Part shown: piece by piece, positions 55,025-64,000 of the stretch
Layout: the number at the start of each line of letters is the position of its first letter
How positions within the stretch are numbered: position 1 is the stretch's first letter
Source: Kosmotoga arenicorallina S304
GTDB taxonomy: Bacteria > Thermotogota > Thermotogae > Petrotogales > Kosmotogaceae
Direction of reading: 5' to 3'
Assembly: GCF_001636545.1 (NCBI RefSeq)
Contig: NZ_JFHK01000015.1
Span: 1-64,000 of the forward strand
Length of the DNA: 64,000 bases
Translations under genes and position numbers: made by a program
Notes under the pieces: generated by a model
What the model was told of the DNA's origin: nothing
What the model saw: only the letters and a program-made list of their open reading frames with translations
The model's database searches: none

Positions 55025-56320
55025 CTATTTAATTCCAGAAACGGATACATTAAACAGTTTAACAGCTTTTGGGCCGGAATACCTTTTGGACTTCTGGACT
55101 TCTTTTGAAAGAAGAAGATCCCTTTGAACCTGGTTTATATTACCGCTTATAGATCCGCCTGTTATCGGATACCTCTCTTTACCGTCAAAGTACCAACCAA
55201 GGCGTATTTCCCCGCCAAAGTCTCCCGTAATACTGTCCACATTGAAGGCCGAAAATAGCGCAATTTCAAGATGAGGACCCTCACGAAGCTCATCAAGGGA
55301 GTCCCTTCCCGGCTCCACGGAGAAATTGTGAATGTTCCCGGTGGGCTCTACCCCAAGGTAATGGCTATAACGCACATCACCCCAGTATTTTACCAGCTTT
55401 CCATCTTTTATTATCTGTTCCTTGTCCAGCGCGAATCCATCGCCATCATATGGAGCGGAGTAAAAAGATCCCGGCATGAAAGGATCAAGAGTTACCGTAA
55501 TTCCATCACCTTTGAAATCACCCTGGACGCTATCGCCAATCTTGAAGGTGGATACTTTTTCATACACAGCCCTGGCACTTGAGTTATCCACATAGTAACT
55601 CAAAAAATCCTCTGCTGGCTCTGAGACCAGTATTACAGGGGCTGATCCCAGTGCGGGAGTAGGTTTCGCTTTAGCACGGTCCAGAGCTTCTTTGAGAAAC
55701 TCGTCCACTGCTTTTGAAATGGAGTCTGGCTCATAATCTGAAAATCTCAGCTGATGATACAGCTCCACCTCTTCTTTACCCGTTGCGGTTACAACGAGTT
55801 CAATAAAGGCTCTTACGGCATCGAACTGGACATCAACGCCACGAGAGTTCAGGATATGTGTTTTAGTCTTTGTGAGATAGATTTCCGTTGAGTTCAAAAA
55901 GGCTTCTTCCTTTGTGTCTTGCGAAAAGACTTCCGAAGCTATTTCAGCTATCCAGTCTGAGATTTCACCGCTCTGAAACCTTGACGATATGTTGCCCTTT
56001 GCTTCTGAAGGCTCGGCGATGGGATAGGGTTTGTTCTTGACAAAGCCAGCAGCGAAGGCACTTTCTTCTATGCGCTTTTTTACCTCTTTTTCAGACATGC
56101 CCGGGTGAATGGTTGTTTGAGCTGAGCCTCTGTATTTCGTTCCAGCTTCTTCAAAATCGCGATAGACTGTGACATTGTAGGAACTGACTTTCTTTGCCCG
56201 GTTCATATCGAGCTCCTGCTTGATAAAATAGAGCTCGTGCCCTTCCTTTATGGTTTCAATGACTTTCCAGTCGGATATTTCTCTGATGTTTTTGAGCGCC
56301 TTTATGATTTTTTTCAACAT
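55025..56320 (-). CDS. pmbA: PmbA/TldE-like metalloprotease subunit
   Basis: The 431-residue TldE-type subunit starts at ATG 56320; longer readings have no site. It has the TldD/PmbA fold but lacks the HExxxH motif of the catalytic partner, as expected. TldD-TldE complexes cleave unfolded peptides and modify microcin- and CcdA-type substrates. The start overlaps the tldD stop (TAATG). Confidence 0.88.
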   Translation of the reverse strand: MLKKIIKALKNIREISDWKVIETIKEGHELYFIKQELDMNRAKKVSSYNVTVYRDFEEAGTKYRGSAQTTIHPGMSEKEVKKRIEESAFAAGFVKNKPYPIAEPSEAKGNISSRFQSGEISDWIAEIASEVFSQDTKEEAFLNSTEIYLTKTKTHILNSRGVDVQFDAVRAFIELVVTATGKEEVELYHQLRFSDYEPDSISKAVDEFLKEALDRAKAKPTPALGSAPVILVSEPAEDFLSYYVDNSSARAVYEKVSTFKIGDSVQGDFKGDGITVTLDPFMPGSFYSAPYDGDGFALDKEQIIKDGKLVKYWGDVRYSHYLGVEPTGNIHNFSVEPGRDSLDELREGPHLEIALFSAFNVDSITGDFGGEIRLGWYFDGKERYPITGGSISGNINQVQRDLLLSKEVQKSKRYSGPKAVKLFNVSVSGIK

Positions 56321-57750
56321 TATCCTAACCTCGCTTTTGCTTTGATATATGGGCCTCCTGAAGAAACCTTCACCCATTCCTTGTGGCCTTTGCCGCATGC
56401 GCCCGAACCCGATAACCGCAATTCGCCCGATACCATGGAGATGGATTGCAGCAGATCGGGAACGTAGCCGGTCATAACCACGGGCGATACGATCTTGCCG
56501 GTAAATTTGCCATTTTTTATCTCCCAGCCGTAGGCTATCATACATTGAATTCCCCAGTTCTTTGGGTCTTCCATGCCGCTGTAATAATCCTCAAGAAGAT
56601 ATCCGTGCTCAATAGATGCTATCATCTCTTCAAGAGTGTCTTTTCCCGGGGAAAAGAAGGTGTTCGTCATTCGCGCGTAAGCTTTCCTCTCAAAGGATTC
56701 TCTTTTTCCATTGCCAGTGGGTTTAGTCCCCAGTTTCAATGCCGAAAGCAAATCCGAAATGCCCGTAAGAAGCACCCCATCTTTGATAATTGTCGTGTCT
56801 GTCCCCAGTGTTCCTTCGTCATCGAAAAGATATGAGGATACTTCTTCAGCGGCTCTTGCTCCATCGTGCATTTCAACGAGTTTGGAAGCCACTGGCTTGT
56901 TTAAATATTCCACAGCCTTTGCGCGGTTTTTTACAAACATATCCATTTCCACTCCATGTCCAAAGGCTTCGTGGGCAATAAGGCCGGCAACCTCTGGTGA
57001 ACATATCACATCGTACAAACCCGGCTCAATCGGCACAGCATCTAAAAGCATCACAGCCTTGTCTACGACTTCCTTGACGTCTTTGCTCATTTCATCAATG
57101 AGCTCCGTTCCCTTAAGTCCCGAATAGCTTTTGTATCCATAGCGCGTTACATTTCCTTTTCGCACAATGCCATAGACATATCCCTGAGACCACATATACG
57201 ATTGCATGAGATCTTTGTTGGGCGAAAGGAACAATTTTGAAACTTTAACGCCTTCGTATGCAGCCATGAAATTCACCAGCAGATCAGTGTATTCATATGC
57301 CCTGTCCTTGATAGATGTCAATTTTTCGATTATCTCAGAAGGACTCGAAGATTCAAGTGGAACAGCCACATTGCCGTTGAAATGCTTTTCAACCCGCTCT
57401 TCCACGACGCAGGGGTAATTGCCCGTGCGAAAGCCCCTTTCTTTGCAGTTTTTAAGGCTCTTTTCCGTTTCTTTTCGTATATTGTCCAATACCCGGTGAA
57501 AGTTTTCTTCGGTAAGTTCGTTAAAAGAATATTCTGAATAAATGCTATCATTGAAAGCCCTCACCACAAAGCCCCTTTCCGTCCAGTTGGAATCGGAAAT
57601 GGAAACACCGGTTGTAAGCACGGTATAGCTTTTCCCTGATACATCTGTTCCCAGAATTGATACATACTTATAATCCTTTGAAAGTTCAGAAATAAGCCTT
57701 TTGAGCAAAGGCCTGACTTCTATCAGAAACGTGGAATCCTGAATTTTCAC
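56320..57750 (-). CDS. tldD: TldD metalloprotease
   Basis: The 476-residue zinc protease has HEAFGH (HExxxH). GTG 57750 follows AAGGAG by eight bases; a reading to 57786 has no site. It forms the active half of the TldD-TldE heterodimer with the downstream pmbA. The pair lies directly after the mre operon. Confidence 0.9.
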   Translation of the reverse strand: MKIQDSTFLIEVRPLLKRLISELSKDYKYVSILGTDVSGKSYTVLTTGVSISDSNWTERGFVVRAFNDSIYSEYSFNELTEENFHRVLDNIRKETEKSLKNCKERGFRTGNYPCVVEERVEKHFNGNVAVPLESSSPSEIIEKLTSIKDRAYEYTDLLVNFMAAYEGVKVSKLFLSPNKDLMQSYMWSQGYVYGIVRKGNVTRYGYKSYSGLKGTELIDEMSKDVKEVVDKAVMLLDAVPIEPGLYDVICSPEVAGLIAHEAFGHGVEMDMFVKNRAKAVEYLNKPVASKLVEMHDGARAAEEVSSYLFDDEGTLGTDTTIIKDGVLLTGISDLLSALKLGTKPTGNGKRESFERKAYARMTNTFFSPGKDTLEEMIASIEHGYLLEDYYSGMEDPKNWGIQCMIAYGWEIKNGKFTGKIVSPVVMTGYVPDLLQSISMVSGELRLSGSGACGKGHKEWVKVSSGGPYIKAKARLG

Positions 57751-57851
57751 AGCACCATCTCCTTGTGATTTGATTAGTTCTAACATTCATTATACAGGAT
57801 ATGAAGTTGTCCCGGGTTTTGGCAATTATTTGTGTGTTCTGAAGCATTGAA

Positions 57852-59501
57852 CTATTGATCATAGTAACAATCGAAGATCTTTCTTGCGATGGGTGCCGCA
57901 ACTGTTGACCCGTAGCCCCCGTTTTCAACAAAAACGGTGACGATGATTTGAGGTTTCTTAACAGGTGAGAAGCCCGTGAACCATGAGTGTGGAGCGCTGT
58001 TTGTCTCCGCTGTGCCTGTTTTGCCTGCAACTTCGTATTCAAAGCCCGCAAAGGCTTGATAGGCTGTACCTTCATCTGCGGGAGAATGCCCTTTCTCTGT
58101 AACTACCTGCTCCATTGCCTCTATGAGTACATCCCAGTATTCGGAAGGCATTTCAACCACGGTGGCGGGTGGGGTTTCCTGAGCAAACAAATGAGGCTTA
58201 TACACTATACCGCGATTTGCAATTATTTCGGTAAGTCTTGCGATTTCAAGAGGGGTCGCCAGCACATAACCCTGACCTATGGAACTGAGAATGGTATCGC
58301 CGGGATACCACTGCTCAGCATAGTTTTTAAGCTTCCACTGGGGATCGGGAAACACGCCGGACAGTTCTGTAGGGAGATCTATCCCGGTTTTATCGAAGAC
58401 TTCCCACATACGGGCGTATTTAGAAAGATTTTCTATGCCCAGTAGAAGGCCCAACTGGTAAAAATAAACGTTGCAGGAAACGGTGATGGCCTGCTTCAGG
58501 TCTACAATCCCGTGGCCATACAAATACCAATCTCTGAAGACGGAAAGGGTGTGACCTCGGGAATCTTTGAACTGGTAGCTCCCGGTACAGTTCAGCGTGG
58601 CATCGGGGGTAACTCCTGTTTTAAGGGCGACCATGGAAACAAAGGGCTTGACAACGGAACCCGGGGAGTAGGAATTGATAGCTCTGTTCAAAAGGGGGGA
58701 TTGGGGGTCAAGTCTTAATTTCTCCCAGTTTTCGCTGGAAATTCCCCCGGGAAACAGATTGGGATCGTAAGAAGGATAGGAAACTAGGGCAAGAATTTCA
58801 CCGGAATTTGACATAACCACAGCTGCCCCGGGTTTTCCAAAGTCTGCGAAAATATTGTAAATCGCAAAGCTCAGGGATGCATCCAGGGTAAGCTTTACAT
58901 CAATTCCCTTTTGAGGGGGGATTTCGGTTTTTGTGTAGACCGCTTCACCAAGGCTGTTGATAAGGATTACCCTTTCGCCTGGTTTTCCAGTGAGCAGGTA
59001 ATTATATTCTTTCTCAATACCACGTTGGGGTATGCCTTCTGAATTCACATAGCCAAGCACATGGGAAATGCCCGGATTTTGTATATACCTTCTTGCTGAT
59101 TTCGTGATTATTTCAATTTCATCTATCTCTCCGGCTTTGTAAAGTTTGTCCGGGGACAGGTGAAGGGTTACCTCACCCGTTACTTCAAGAGTTTTTAGAA
59201 TTTTTTCAGGATTTTCCTCCTCAGAAAAGGCATCAAGAAGTTTCGTTTTCGTGTACTCGCTGAAAAATGTAACCTTTTTCCGTATTATCTGGTACCGGGA
59301 ATTCCAGGCGAGGATTATGCCGTTGCGGTCGAGTATTTTGCCCCTTTCTGCGGGCAATTCAATGGTTTTGGTGCTTATCATGTCTACTTCTGACTGATAT
59401 TTATCGTGCTGGATTAACTGCAACTCCACCAGCCTGAAAAGATATACTGCCACAATAACGAAAAAAGCAATGATCAGAAGGTCACTTCGTCTGAAATTCA
59501 T
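57852..59501 (-). CDS. mrdA: Penicillin-binding protein 2 (elongasome transpeptidase)
   Basis: The 549-residue class B PBP has one membrane helix (about 6-27), a dimerisation domain, and the transpeptidase motifs SVVK (in SPGSVVKPFV), SCN and KTG (AGKTGTAET). It cross-links peptidoglycan during elongation with MreBCD. ATG 59501 follows GGGAGAAG. It overlaps mreD by 20 bases. Confidence 0.95.
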   Translation of the reverse strand: MNFRRSDLLIIAFFVIVAVYLFRLVELQLIQHDKYQSEVDMISTKTIELPAERGKILDRNGIILAWNSRYQIIRKKVTFFSEYTKTKLLDAFSEEENPEKILKTLEVTGEVTLHLSPDKLYKAGEIDEIEIITKSARRYIQNPGISHVLGYVNSEGIPQRGIEKEYNYLLTGKPGERVILINSLGEAVYTKTEIPPQKGIDVKLTLDASLSFAIYNIFADFGKPGAAVVMSNSGEILALVSYPSYDPNLFPGGISSENWEKLRLDPQSPLLNRAINSYSPGSVVKPFVSMVALKTGVTPDATLNCTGSYQFKDSRGHTLSVFRDWYLYGHGIVDLKQAITVSCNVYFYQLGLLLGIENLSKYARMWEVFDKTGIDLPTELSGVFPDPQWKLKNYAEQWYPGDTILSSIGQGYVLATPLEIARLTEIIANRGIVYKPHLFAQETPPATVVEMPSEYWDVLIEAMEQVVTEKGHSPADEGTAYQAFAGFEYEVAGKTGTAETNSAPHSWFTGFSPVKKPQIIVTVFVENGGYGSTVAAPIARKIFDCYYDQ

Positions 59502-59871
59502 GTTTCTTCTCCCTGAAAAGGACAAAGGTTATAAAAAGCGGTATCAGCGCAAGATACAACAGCTTTAGATAGATGGTGGCAATTGACGCGAATAAAAGCC
59601 CGGAAACGAATCCTGAAATGCTTCTTTTGATATGGGAGCGAAAGAGATAGTTGCTTACAGTTACGGCGATGCCGAGCAACAAAAGAGCAATGACGCTTCC
59701 GGTGTTTATTGAGAGCAGAAAAGCAACAGCAAAAGAAAGCCCAAGTGAGATAGCCTCGCTTTCAGAAGATGCTATTAAGGGCATATAAATCGGGAAAAGC
59801 GGCAAAATATCATAAAAACTAAGATCGTAATAGACCAGAAAGGGAAACAATATATAAAACACTCTCATCAT
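59482..59871 (-). CDS. mreD: Rod-shape protein MreD
   Basis: The 129-residue membrane protein with about four or five hydrophobic helices sits between mreC and mrdA, the standard MreD place. It is short compared with many MreD (~160). Sequence is weakly conserved, so position and topology carry the call. The start overlaps mreC by four bases. Confidence 0.8.
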   Translation of the reverse strand: MMRVFYILFPFLVYYDLSFYDILPLFPIYMPLIASSESEAISLGLSFAVAFLLSINTGSVIALLLLGIAVTVSNYLFRSHIKRSISGFVSGLLFASIATIYLKLLYLALIPLFITFVLFREKKHEFQTK

Positions 59872-60554
59872 TTTGCCTCCAGAAATGCGTAATATCCGGG
59901 GTTCATGTTGTCATGATCCAGAAGGTAACCGTCAGGCATAGGCGATAAAATATCTCCTATGTAGGTGGCATCGAGGGAGTAAAAGTAGCCAAATCCCTCT
60001 ATCTCAGGAGAGATAAATACACTATCGCCCGGTAAAAGCTCCTCAGGGTCGAAAGACCTGAAATACAGATTCCTGCTCTCAGAAAAAATAACGCCTTCTA
60101 TTTCAAGATCCCAATCTTTTCGCCTTGCAACCGCGGGAAGCTGAAAGGATAAATTCCTCAAAGGCTCGACCACCACCTGCTTTCCCAGGGCTTTTGACAC
60201 TACTCCTGCAAGCCTTCTGGTCCGGAGTGAAACGACAGGGCTTTTTTCCAGAGGTGTTGCATTGGAATCTAAAATCACGTAATCGCCAAAGGAATGGTTA
60301 TAGAACCCTACTGCAAGTGGTGGTGCTATGCTTGTCGTGCAAGAACCGCTAAAAGTGATTTCGGGGAATTGGATGATATGGCTGTCCGTTGCCTTTGAAT
60401 ATATATTAACAGCGCTGCTACGCAGGCTTAATAGGGGTTCAGATAGCTCAAAGAGCCATGATCTTAGAACAGCATTTATCCCCGTTACCTCGAACAGGTG
60501 AAATATGAGTATTATACCGAAAAAGAGTGCCACAAGAATTTCAAGTTTCTTCAA
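59868..60554 (-). CDS. mreC: Rod-shape protein MreC
   Basis: The 228-residue protein has one N-terminal membrane helix (about 6-26) and a periplasmic beta-barrel region with LATRTRRLAG-like and DSVFISPEIEGFG stretches. It links MreB to the PBP2 complex. It follows mreB by two bases. Confidence 0.88.
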   Translation of the reverse strand: MKKLEILVALFFGIILIFHLFEVTGINAVLRSWLFELSEPLLSLRSSAVNIYSKATDSHIIQFPEITFSGSCTTSIAPPLAVGFYNHSFGDYVILDSNATPLEKSPVVSLRTRRLAGVVSKALGKQVVVEPLRNLSFQLPAVARRKDWDLEIEGVIFSESRNLYFRSFDPEELLPGDSVFISPEIEGFGYFYSLDATYIGDILSPMPDGYLLDHDNMNPGYYAFLEAK

Positions 60555-60556
60555 AC

Positions 60557-61570
60557 TCAGTTCCCCCTGGAAAGTCTTTCCAGTATGGAAACTTTTTCAA
60601 GCACGCTTCCTGCACCGCGGGCAACACAGGTCAGCGGGTCTTCGGCTATATTAACTGTGATGCCGGTCTCGGTTTCAAGGAGGTCCTTCATTCCTTTCAG
60701 AAGGGAACCCCCGCCGGCTATGGTTATCCCCTGGTGGACTATATCCGAAACCAGTTCCGGAGGAGTGTTTTCGACAGCCATTTTTACCGCCTCAACTATC
60801 CTGCTGACAGGCTCACTTATAGCCTCGCGTATTTCAGCTCCTTTAACGTGGACTTTTTTCGGCAACCCGGTGTTCAGATCAAGTCCTATCACTTCCGTTT
60901 CAAGAACGTTGAACTCCTCGGTTTCGATTACATTGCCTATCTCGATTTTCACACGTTCGGCGGTCTTTTCACCTATCGCAAGGCGGTATCTATCCTTGAT
61001 ATACTGCACTATGGATTCATCGAGTTCGTCACCAGCGACCCTGATTGAATTGCTCAGGACAATGCTACCAAGGGAGATTACTGCGATTTCAGTGGTTCCA
61101 CCACCGATATCCACGATCATATTCCCGTTCGGCTCTTCCACATTGAGACCCGCGCCTATCGCACTGGCCATTGGCTCTTCAATAAGAAAAACCTTTTTTG
61201 CCCCGGCTTCCACTCCAGCATCGCTCAGAGCTTTCCTTTCCACTTCCGTTGCCCCGGAAGGGACACCAATTACAACTCTCGGCTTTAAGAGAGTGAATCG
61301 GGTGGAAGCACGTTCGATGAAGTATTTAACCATGGCGAGTGCGATATCATAATCCGCAATAACGCCGTCTTTCAATGGCCTGATAGCGATTATACTGGCG
61401 GGTGTTTTCCCCACCATTCTCTTTGCTTCAAGGCCCACCTGTAAAATCTGCTGCGAATCTGAATCGATGGCAACAACCGAAGGCTCGTTTACCGCCACTC
61501 CGCTCCCTCGCAGAAAAACCAGTGTGTTAGCTGTACCTAAGTCTATTCCCATATCCTGTCTGAAAAACAT
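60557..61570 (-). CDS. mreB: Rod-shape-determining actin MreB
   Basis: The 337-residue actin homologue has [30 protein letters not shown], the [14 protein letters not shown] region and [10 protein letters not shown]. It forms membrane-bound filaments that guide wall synthesis. GCAGGAGG precedes ATG 61570. It opens the mreBCD-mrdA unit. Confidence 0.97.
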   Translation of the reverse strand: MFFRQDMGIDLGTANTLVFLRGSGVAVNEPSVVAIDSDSQQILQVGLEAKRMVGKTPASIIAIRPLKDGVIADYDIALAMVKYFIERASTRFTLLKPRVVIGVPSGATEVERKALSDAGVEAGAKKVFLIEEPMASAIGAGLNVEEPNGNMIVDIGGGTTEIAVISLGSIVLSNSIRVAGDELDESIVQYIKDRYRLAIGEKTAERVKIEIGNVIETEEFNVLETEVIGLDLNTGLPKKVHVKGAEIREAISEPVSRIVEAVKMAVENTPPELVSDIVHQGITIAGGGSLLKGMKDLLETETGITVNIAEDPLTCVARGAGSVLEKVSILERLSRGN

Positions 61571-61606
61571 GTACGAACCTCCTGCGAATTTAAGTTTTCG
61601 AACCTG

Positions 61607-61636
61607 ATTTTACCATAGGGACGTTACGCCTGTTAA
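61607..61636 (-). promoter_or_regulatory. Promoter of the mreB operon
   Basis: On the minus strand TTAACA (plus 61631-61636), 18 bases and TAAAAT (plus 61607-61612) lie about 36 bases before mreB. Confidence 0.65.
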
Positions 61637-61657
61637 CGAGGTTTTTACAATCAGTGT

Positions 61658-61686
61658 TTGACTTTTGGGAGCAAAAAAATTATAAT
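61658..61686 (+). promoter_or_regulatory. Promoter of speD-speE
   Basis: TTGACT (61658-61663), 17 bases and a perfect TATAAT (61681-61686) lie about 86 bases before speD, leaving a leader of ~80 bases. Confidence 0.78.
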
Positions 61687-61716
61687 GCTTTACGCAATGT
61701 GTAAGTAATCAGAACT

Positions 61717-61750
61717 GACCTTGCCCTTAAATGGGGGGGTCTTAATTTTT
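61717..61750 (+). promoter_or_regulatory. Terminator-like hairpin in the speD leader
   Basis: GACCTTGCCC, loop TTAAAT and GGGGGGGTC can pair over nine positions, with one bulged G and two G-U pairs. TTAATTTTT follows. It sits between the promoter and the speD ribosome-binding site, as an attenuator would. Confidence 0.45.
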
Positions 61751-61771
61751 GATATATGGAGGGAAGTAGAA

Positions 61772-62173
61772 GTGAAAAAAGTCAGGGCTCTGGGCCGTCA
61801 CCTTGTGGCGGAATTTTATGGGTGTTCTTCAAAGGCACTCGACGACCTTGACCACGTTGTGAAGTCAATGCGTGAGGCTGCTGAGGTGGCCGGAGCTACT
61901 ATCGTTGATTCTTCTTTCCACAGGTTTCTCCCACATGGCATAAGTGGCGTGGTGGTTATTGCAGAATCACATCTTACAATTCACACATGGCCAGAATATG
62001 GGTACGCCGCTATTGACCTGTTCACCTGCGGAGATGAGGTCAATCCCTGGAAAGCTTTCGAATATTTGAGAATAAAGCTCGAAGCTGACAGAACCGACGT
62101 GTCTGAACATTTGAGGGGCATATATTCAGAAGTGGGTATTCCCGACAACGCCCCCCATAAGATTGAGCAATGA
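61772..62173 (+). CDS. speD: S-adenosylmethionine decarboxylase proenzyme
   Basis: The 133-residue bacterial-type proenzyme starts at GTG 61772 after GGAGGGA. It self-cleaves at Glu65-Ser66 (ESHLTIH) to form the pyruvoyl group; His71 and Cys86 match the active-site residues of the Thermotoga enzyme. The product donates aminopropyl groups to SpeE. It is followed 15 bases later by speE. Confidence 0.95.
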   Translation: MKKVRALGRHLVAEFYGCSSKALDDLDHVVKSMREAAEVAGATIVDSSFHRFLPHGISGVVVIAESHLTIHTWPEYGYAAIDLFTCGDEVNPWKAFEYLRIKLEADRTDVSEHLRGIYSEVGIPDNAPHKIEQ

Positions 62174-62188
62174 GAGGAGGATTTTACC

Positions 62189-63070
62189 ATGGCAGACTTA
62201 CCTGAAAGAGAATTGAGAACGATGAACCACCTGATATATAAGGAATACTACACTGGCGGCAACACCGGGCTATTCATGAAGATGAAGAAATTAGTTTATT
62301 CATACCAGAGCCCGTACCAGAGAATAGATATCTTTGAACATCCCGACCTTGGAATGGTTTTTGCGCTTGATGGCATAACCATGATGACAGAAGTCGATGA
62401 GTTCATGTACCATGAGATGCTTGTTCACGTTCCGCTGTTCATGCACCCAAATCCAAAGAAAGTTCTCATTATTGGAGGCGGAGACGGCGGAAGCCTGAGA
62501 GAGGTTCTTAAACACCCCGGCATCGAAGAAGCTATCCTTTGCGAGATCGATCCGTATGTAATAGACGCAGCCAGAAAGTATCTCCCGACTTCAGTGGACT
62601 TTGATGATCCCAGGGCAAAAATCGTAAACGAAAACGGAGCGGAATACATCAAGCAGTTCAACGATTATTTCGATGCCATAATAATCGATTCCACCGACCC
62701 AACAGCCGGTGAAGGCGGACACCTGTTCACCAAGGAATTTTACCAGAACTGCTATAAAGCCCTGAAAGAAGATGGCGTCTTTTCAGCGGAAACGGAAGAC
62801 CCCTTTTACGATAAAGGCTGGGTGGCAATTGCTCACAACAGAATCTCTTCTGTCTTTCCCATTACAAAGCTCTATATGGGCTTCATGACCACTTACCCTT
62901 CAGGCATGTGGAGCTATGCCTATGCTTCAAAGAAATACCACCCGCTAAACGATTATGACCCTGAAAGGGTAAAACCCTTTGAAAGCGAACTGAAATATTA
63001 TAACCCCGAGATTCACAAGGCTTCTTTTGCTCTCCCGAATTTTGTGAAAGATCTTATAGGCGTAAAGTAG
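62189..63070 (+). CDS. speE: Polyamine aminopropyltransferase (spermidine synthase)
   Basis: The 293-residue enzyme has the beta-stranded N-terminus (YQSPYQRIDIFEHPDLGMVF), LDGITMMTEVDEFMYHEML, VLIIGGGDGGSLREVLKH and IIIDSTDPTAGEG. It joins putrescine, or a longer amine, to the aminopropyl group. Thermophile homologues often accept agmatine or longer amines. GAGAGGAGG precedes the ATG. A terminator follows. Confidence 0.95.
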   Translation: MADLPERELRTMNHLIYKEYYTGGNTGLFMKMKKLVYSYQSPYQRIDIFEHPDLGMVFALDGITMMTEVDEFMYHEMLVHVPLFMHPNPKKVLIIGGGDGGSLREVLKHPGIEEAILCEIDPYVIDAARKYLPTSVDFDDPRAKIVNENGAEYIKQFNDYFDAIIIDSTDPTAGEGGHLFTKEFYQNCYKALKEDGVFSAETEDPFYDKGWVAIAHNRISSVFPITKLYMGFMTTYPSGMWSYAYASKKYHPLNDYDPERVKPFESELKYYNPEIHKASFALPNFVKDLIGVK

Positions 63071-63085
63071 ATTGAAAACAACCAG

Positions 63086-63112
63086 CAGGGGAGTTAGCTC
63101 CCCTGTTTTTTT
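63086..63112 (+). terminator. Terminator after speE
   Basis: CAGGGGAG, loop TTAG and CTCCCCTG (63086-63105) are followed by seven or eight T. Confidence 0.95.
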
Positions 63113-63218
63113 ATGTTTTTTGTTCCGGTTAACGCTCTTGTCTCAAAGAAGTCGCAGCCATCTCACGGCAAATCTGATAAAATCTATTGATAAGTGAGAT
63201 CTGGTGGGAGGAATCACA

Positions 63219-64000
63219 ATGTACAACAAAGACCTGATCAGGAATATTTCGATCATCGCACATATAGACCACGGGAAAACGACGCTTGTGGATAGGATCC
63301 TGGAATATACAAACACTATCGAGAAGCGAAAGATGAAGGCTCAATACCTTGACACTATGGATATCGAGCGGGAACGGGGGATAACGATAAAGGCAACCCC
63401 GGTCAAGATATTGTATAAGGCTCAAAACGGTAAAGAATACGAGATAAACATCATTGACACACCCGGGCATGTGGATTTTTCTTATGAGGTTTCCCGCAGC
63501 CTTGCCGCCTGTGAAGGAGCCATTTTGCTCGTCGATGCCAGTCAGGGGGTCGAAGCCCAGACCTTTGCCAACACTTACCTCGCCCTGGAAAACGATCTCG
63601 AGATAATCCCTGTAATAAACAAAATCGATTTGCCCAATGCAAACATCGAAGAAACAGTTTCAGAACTGGAAGATTTAATAGGTTTCACAGTTGATGACTG
63701 CATATACGCCAGTGGAAAAACAGGTCAGGGAATCCCTGAAATCCTCGAAACCATAATAAGCAAGATCCCCGCCCCTTCGGGAACCCTCGATGCTCCACTA
63801 AAAGCGCTGATTTTTGATGCGGAATACGATAAATATAGAGGAGTTGTCATACACACAAGGGTGGTGGATGGCGAAATAAAAGTCGGAGATAAAATAATGA
63901 TGTTCAGCACTGGTGAGGAATTTGAAGTAACCGAGGTGGGCATTTTTGCCCCGGAGCTCATTCCCACAGGTAACCTTGGCGCTGGTGAAGTCGGATACGT
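63219..64000 (+). CDS. lepA: Elongation factor 4 (LepA), 5' part
   Basis: The frame is open from ATG 63219 (GGGAGGAATC site) to the window edge, 260 codons of a ~600-residue protein. It has [26 protein letters not shown] and NKIDLP, the GTPase motifs. [18 protein letters not shown] and the [14 protein letters not shown] segment of domain II match LepA rather than TypA or EF-G. It back-translocates ribosomes or aids initiation. Confidence 0.94.
   Translation, partial: MYNKDLIRNISIIAHIDHGKTTLVDRILEYTNTIEKRKMKAQYLDTMDIERERGITIKATPVKILYKAQNGKEYEINIIDTPGHVDFSYEVSRSLAACEGAILLVDASQGVEAQTFANTYLALENDLEIIPVINKIDLPNANIEETVSELEDLIGFTVDDCIYASGKTGQGIPEILETIISKIPAPSGTLDAPLKALIFDAEYDKYRGVVIHTRVVDGEIKVGDKIMMFSTGEEFEVTEVGIFAPELIPTGNLGAGEVGY

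Noticed and set aside
63219-64000. TypA/BipA as the last gene
   Set aside because: Domain I sequence ([18 protein letters not shown]) and domain II start fit LepA better.

Overview
This 64 kb window is a compact bacterial chromosome segment with moderate GC. Gene content and order point to the Thermotogota, most likely the Kosmotogales (Kosmotoga/Mesotoga type). The supporting features are an OmpH/Skp-like protein and an LptB-like ATPase in a lineage with an outer 'toga' but no classical LPS machinery visible here, a large alpha-glucan phosphorylase, bacterial-type SpeD/SpeE, an rpmH-rnpA-yidD-yidC-jag cluster without dnaA, and many GTG/TTG starts with strong AGGAGG sites. The genus is an inference. 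No rRNA, tRNA, CRISPR array, prophage or replication origin was seen, and no gene-free stretch exceeds 300 bases.

Layout. 1-671: the 5' part of an insertion sequence (minus strand) abuts the last ~82 codons of a RelA/SpoT-type gene. 668-5995 (+): dtd, ompH/skp-like, lptB-like, a LOG/SLOG-fold protein, gltX, a pseudopilin-like protein and a HEAT-repeat protein. 5988-8564 (-): a PPC-domain protein, a RecB/AddB-like nuclease, queD and a solitary ecfT. 8649-13432: a YjbQ-type protein, a GT4 / frameshifted flippase-like protein / GT4 group, and a membrane-anchored phosphoesterase, facing a B12-type radical SAM gene (13433-14986). 15268-19499: a small lipoprotein-like gene, a cold-shock protein, and a metal-responsive cassette (dual-site ArsR plus a Zn/Cd/Pb P-type ATPase) under a perfect 36-bp palindrome, then a NapH-like ferredoxin. 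19684-27321 (+): murJ, a DnaQ-type exonuclease, PIN-PhoH, DUF4911, a double-YqeG HAD phosphatase, yqeH, pduL, DUF72 and a small unknown protein. 27381-30742 (-): glucan phosphorylase, an S1 protein and rpmE. 30880-32858 (+): a NYN-like ribonuclease candidate coupled to queA. 32859-36924 (-): AI-2E family permease, asparaginase and a radical SAM-HhH protein. 37061-39252 (+): clpX and tsaD. 39249-42628 (-): FmdB, a cupin, jag, yidC, yidD, rnpA and rpmH. 42809-48377 (+): recN, a HEAT protein, murB, hflK, hflC and yigZ. 48520-54878: a lipid/isoprenoid-like modification cluster (described below). 55025-61570 (-): pmbA, tldD, mrdA, mreD, mreC and mreB. 61772-63070 (+): speD-speE. 63219-end (+): lepA, cut by the window edge.

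How the genes work together. Most of the window is housekeeping: envelope growth (murB, murJ, mreBCD, mrdA), membrane-protein insertion and quality control (yidC, yidD, hflKC), translation quality (dtd, gltX, queA, tsaD, lepA, yqeH, rpmE, rpmH) and polyamine synthesis. The best candidate for an undescribed system is the six-gene minus-strand operon 54878->49426: NTF2-like protein, SDR, CrtI-like FAD enzyme, TspO, CrtQ-like GT2 and PlsY-like acyltransferase, four of whose five junctions overlap or nearly so. It faces an extended SDR with its own AT-rich control region. It has the desaturate/oxidise, glycosylate and acylate logic of glycosyl-carotenoid ester pathways, but no phytoene or squalene synthase is visible. 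Other notable items are the IS-split relA, a self-hiding transposase ribosome-binding site, a frameshifted flippase, a two-headed YqeG phosphatase, a terminator-like leader before speD, and a prepilin-like protein between gltX and a HEAT gene. Gene borders are very tight: several convergent pairs have zero spacing or overlap.
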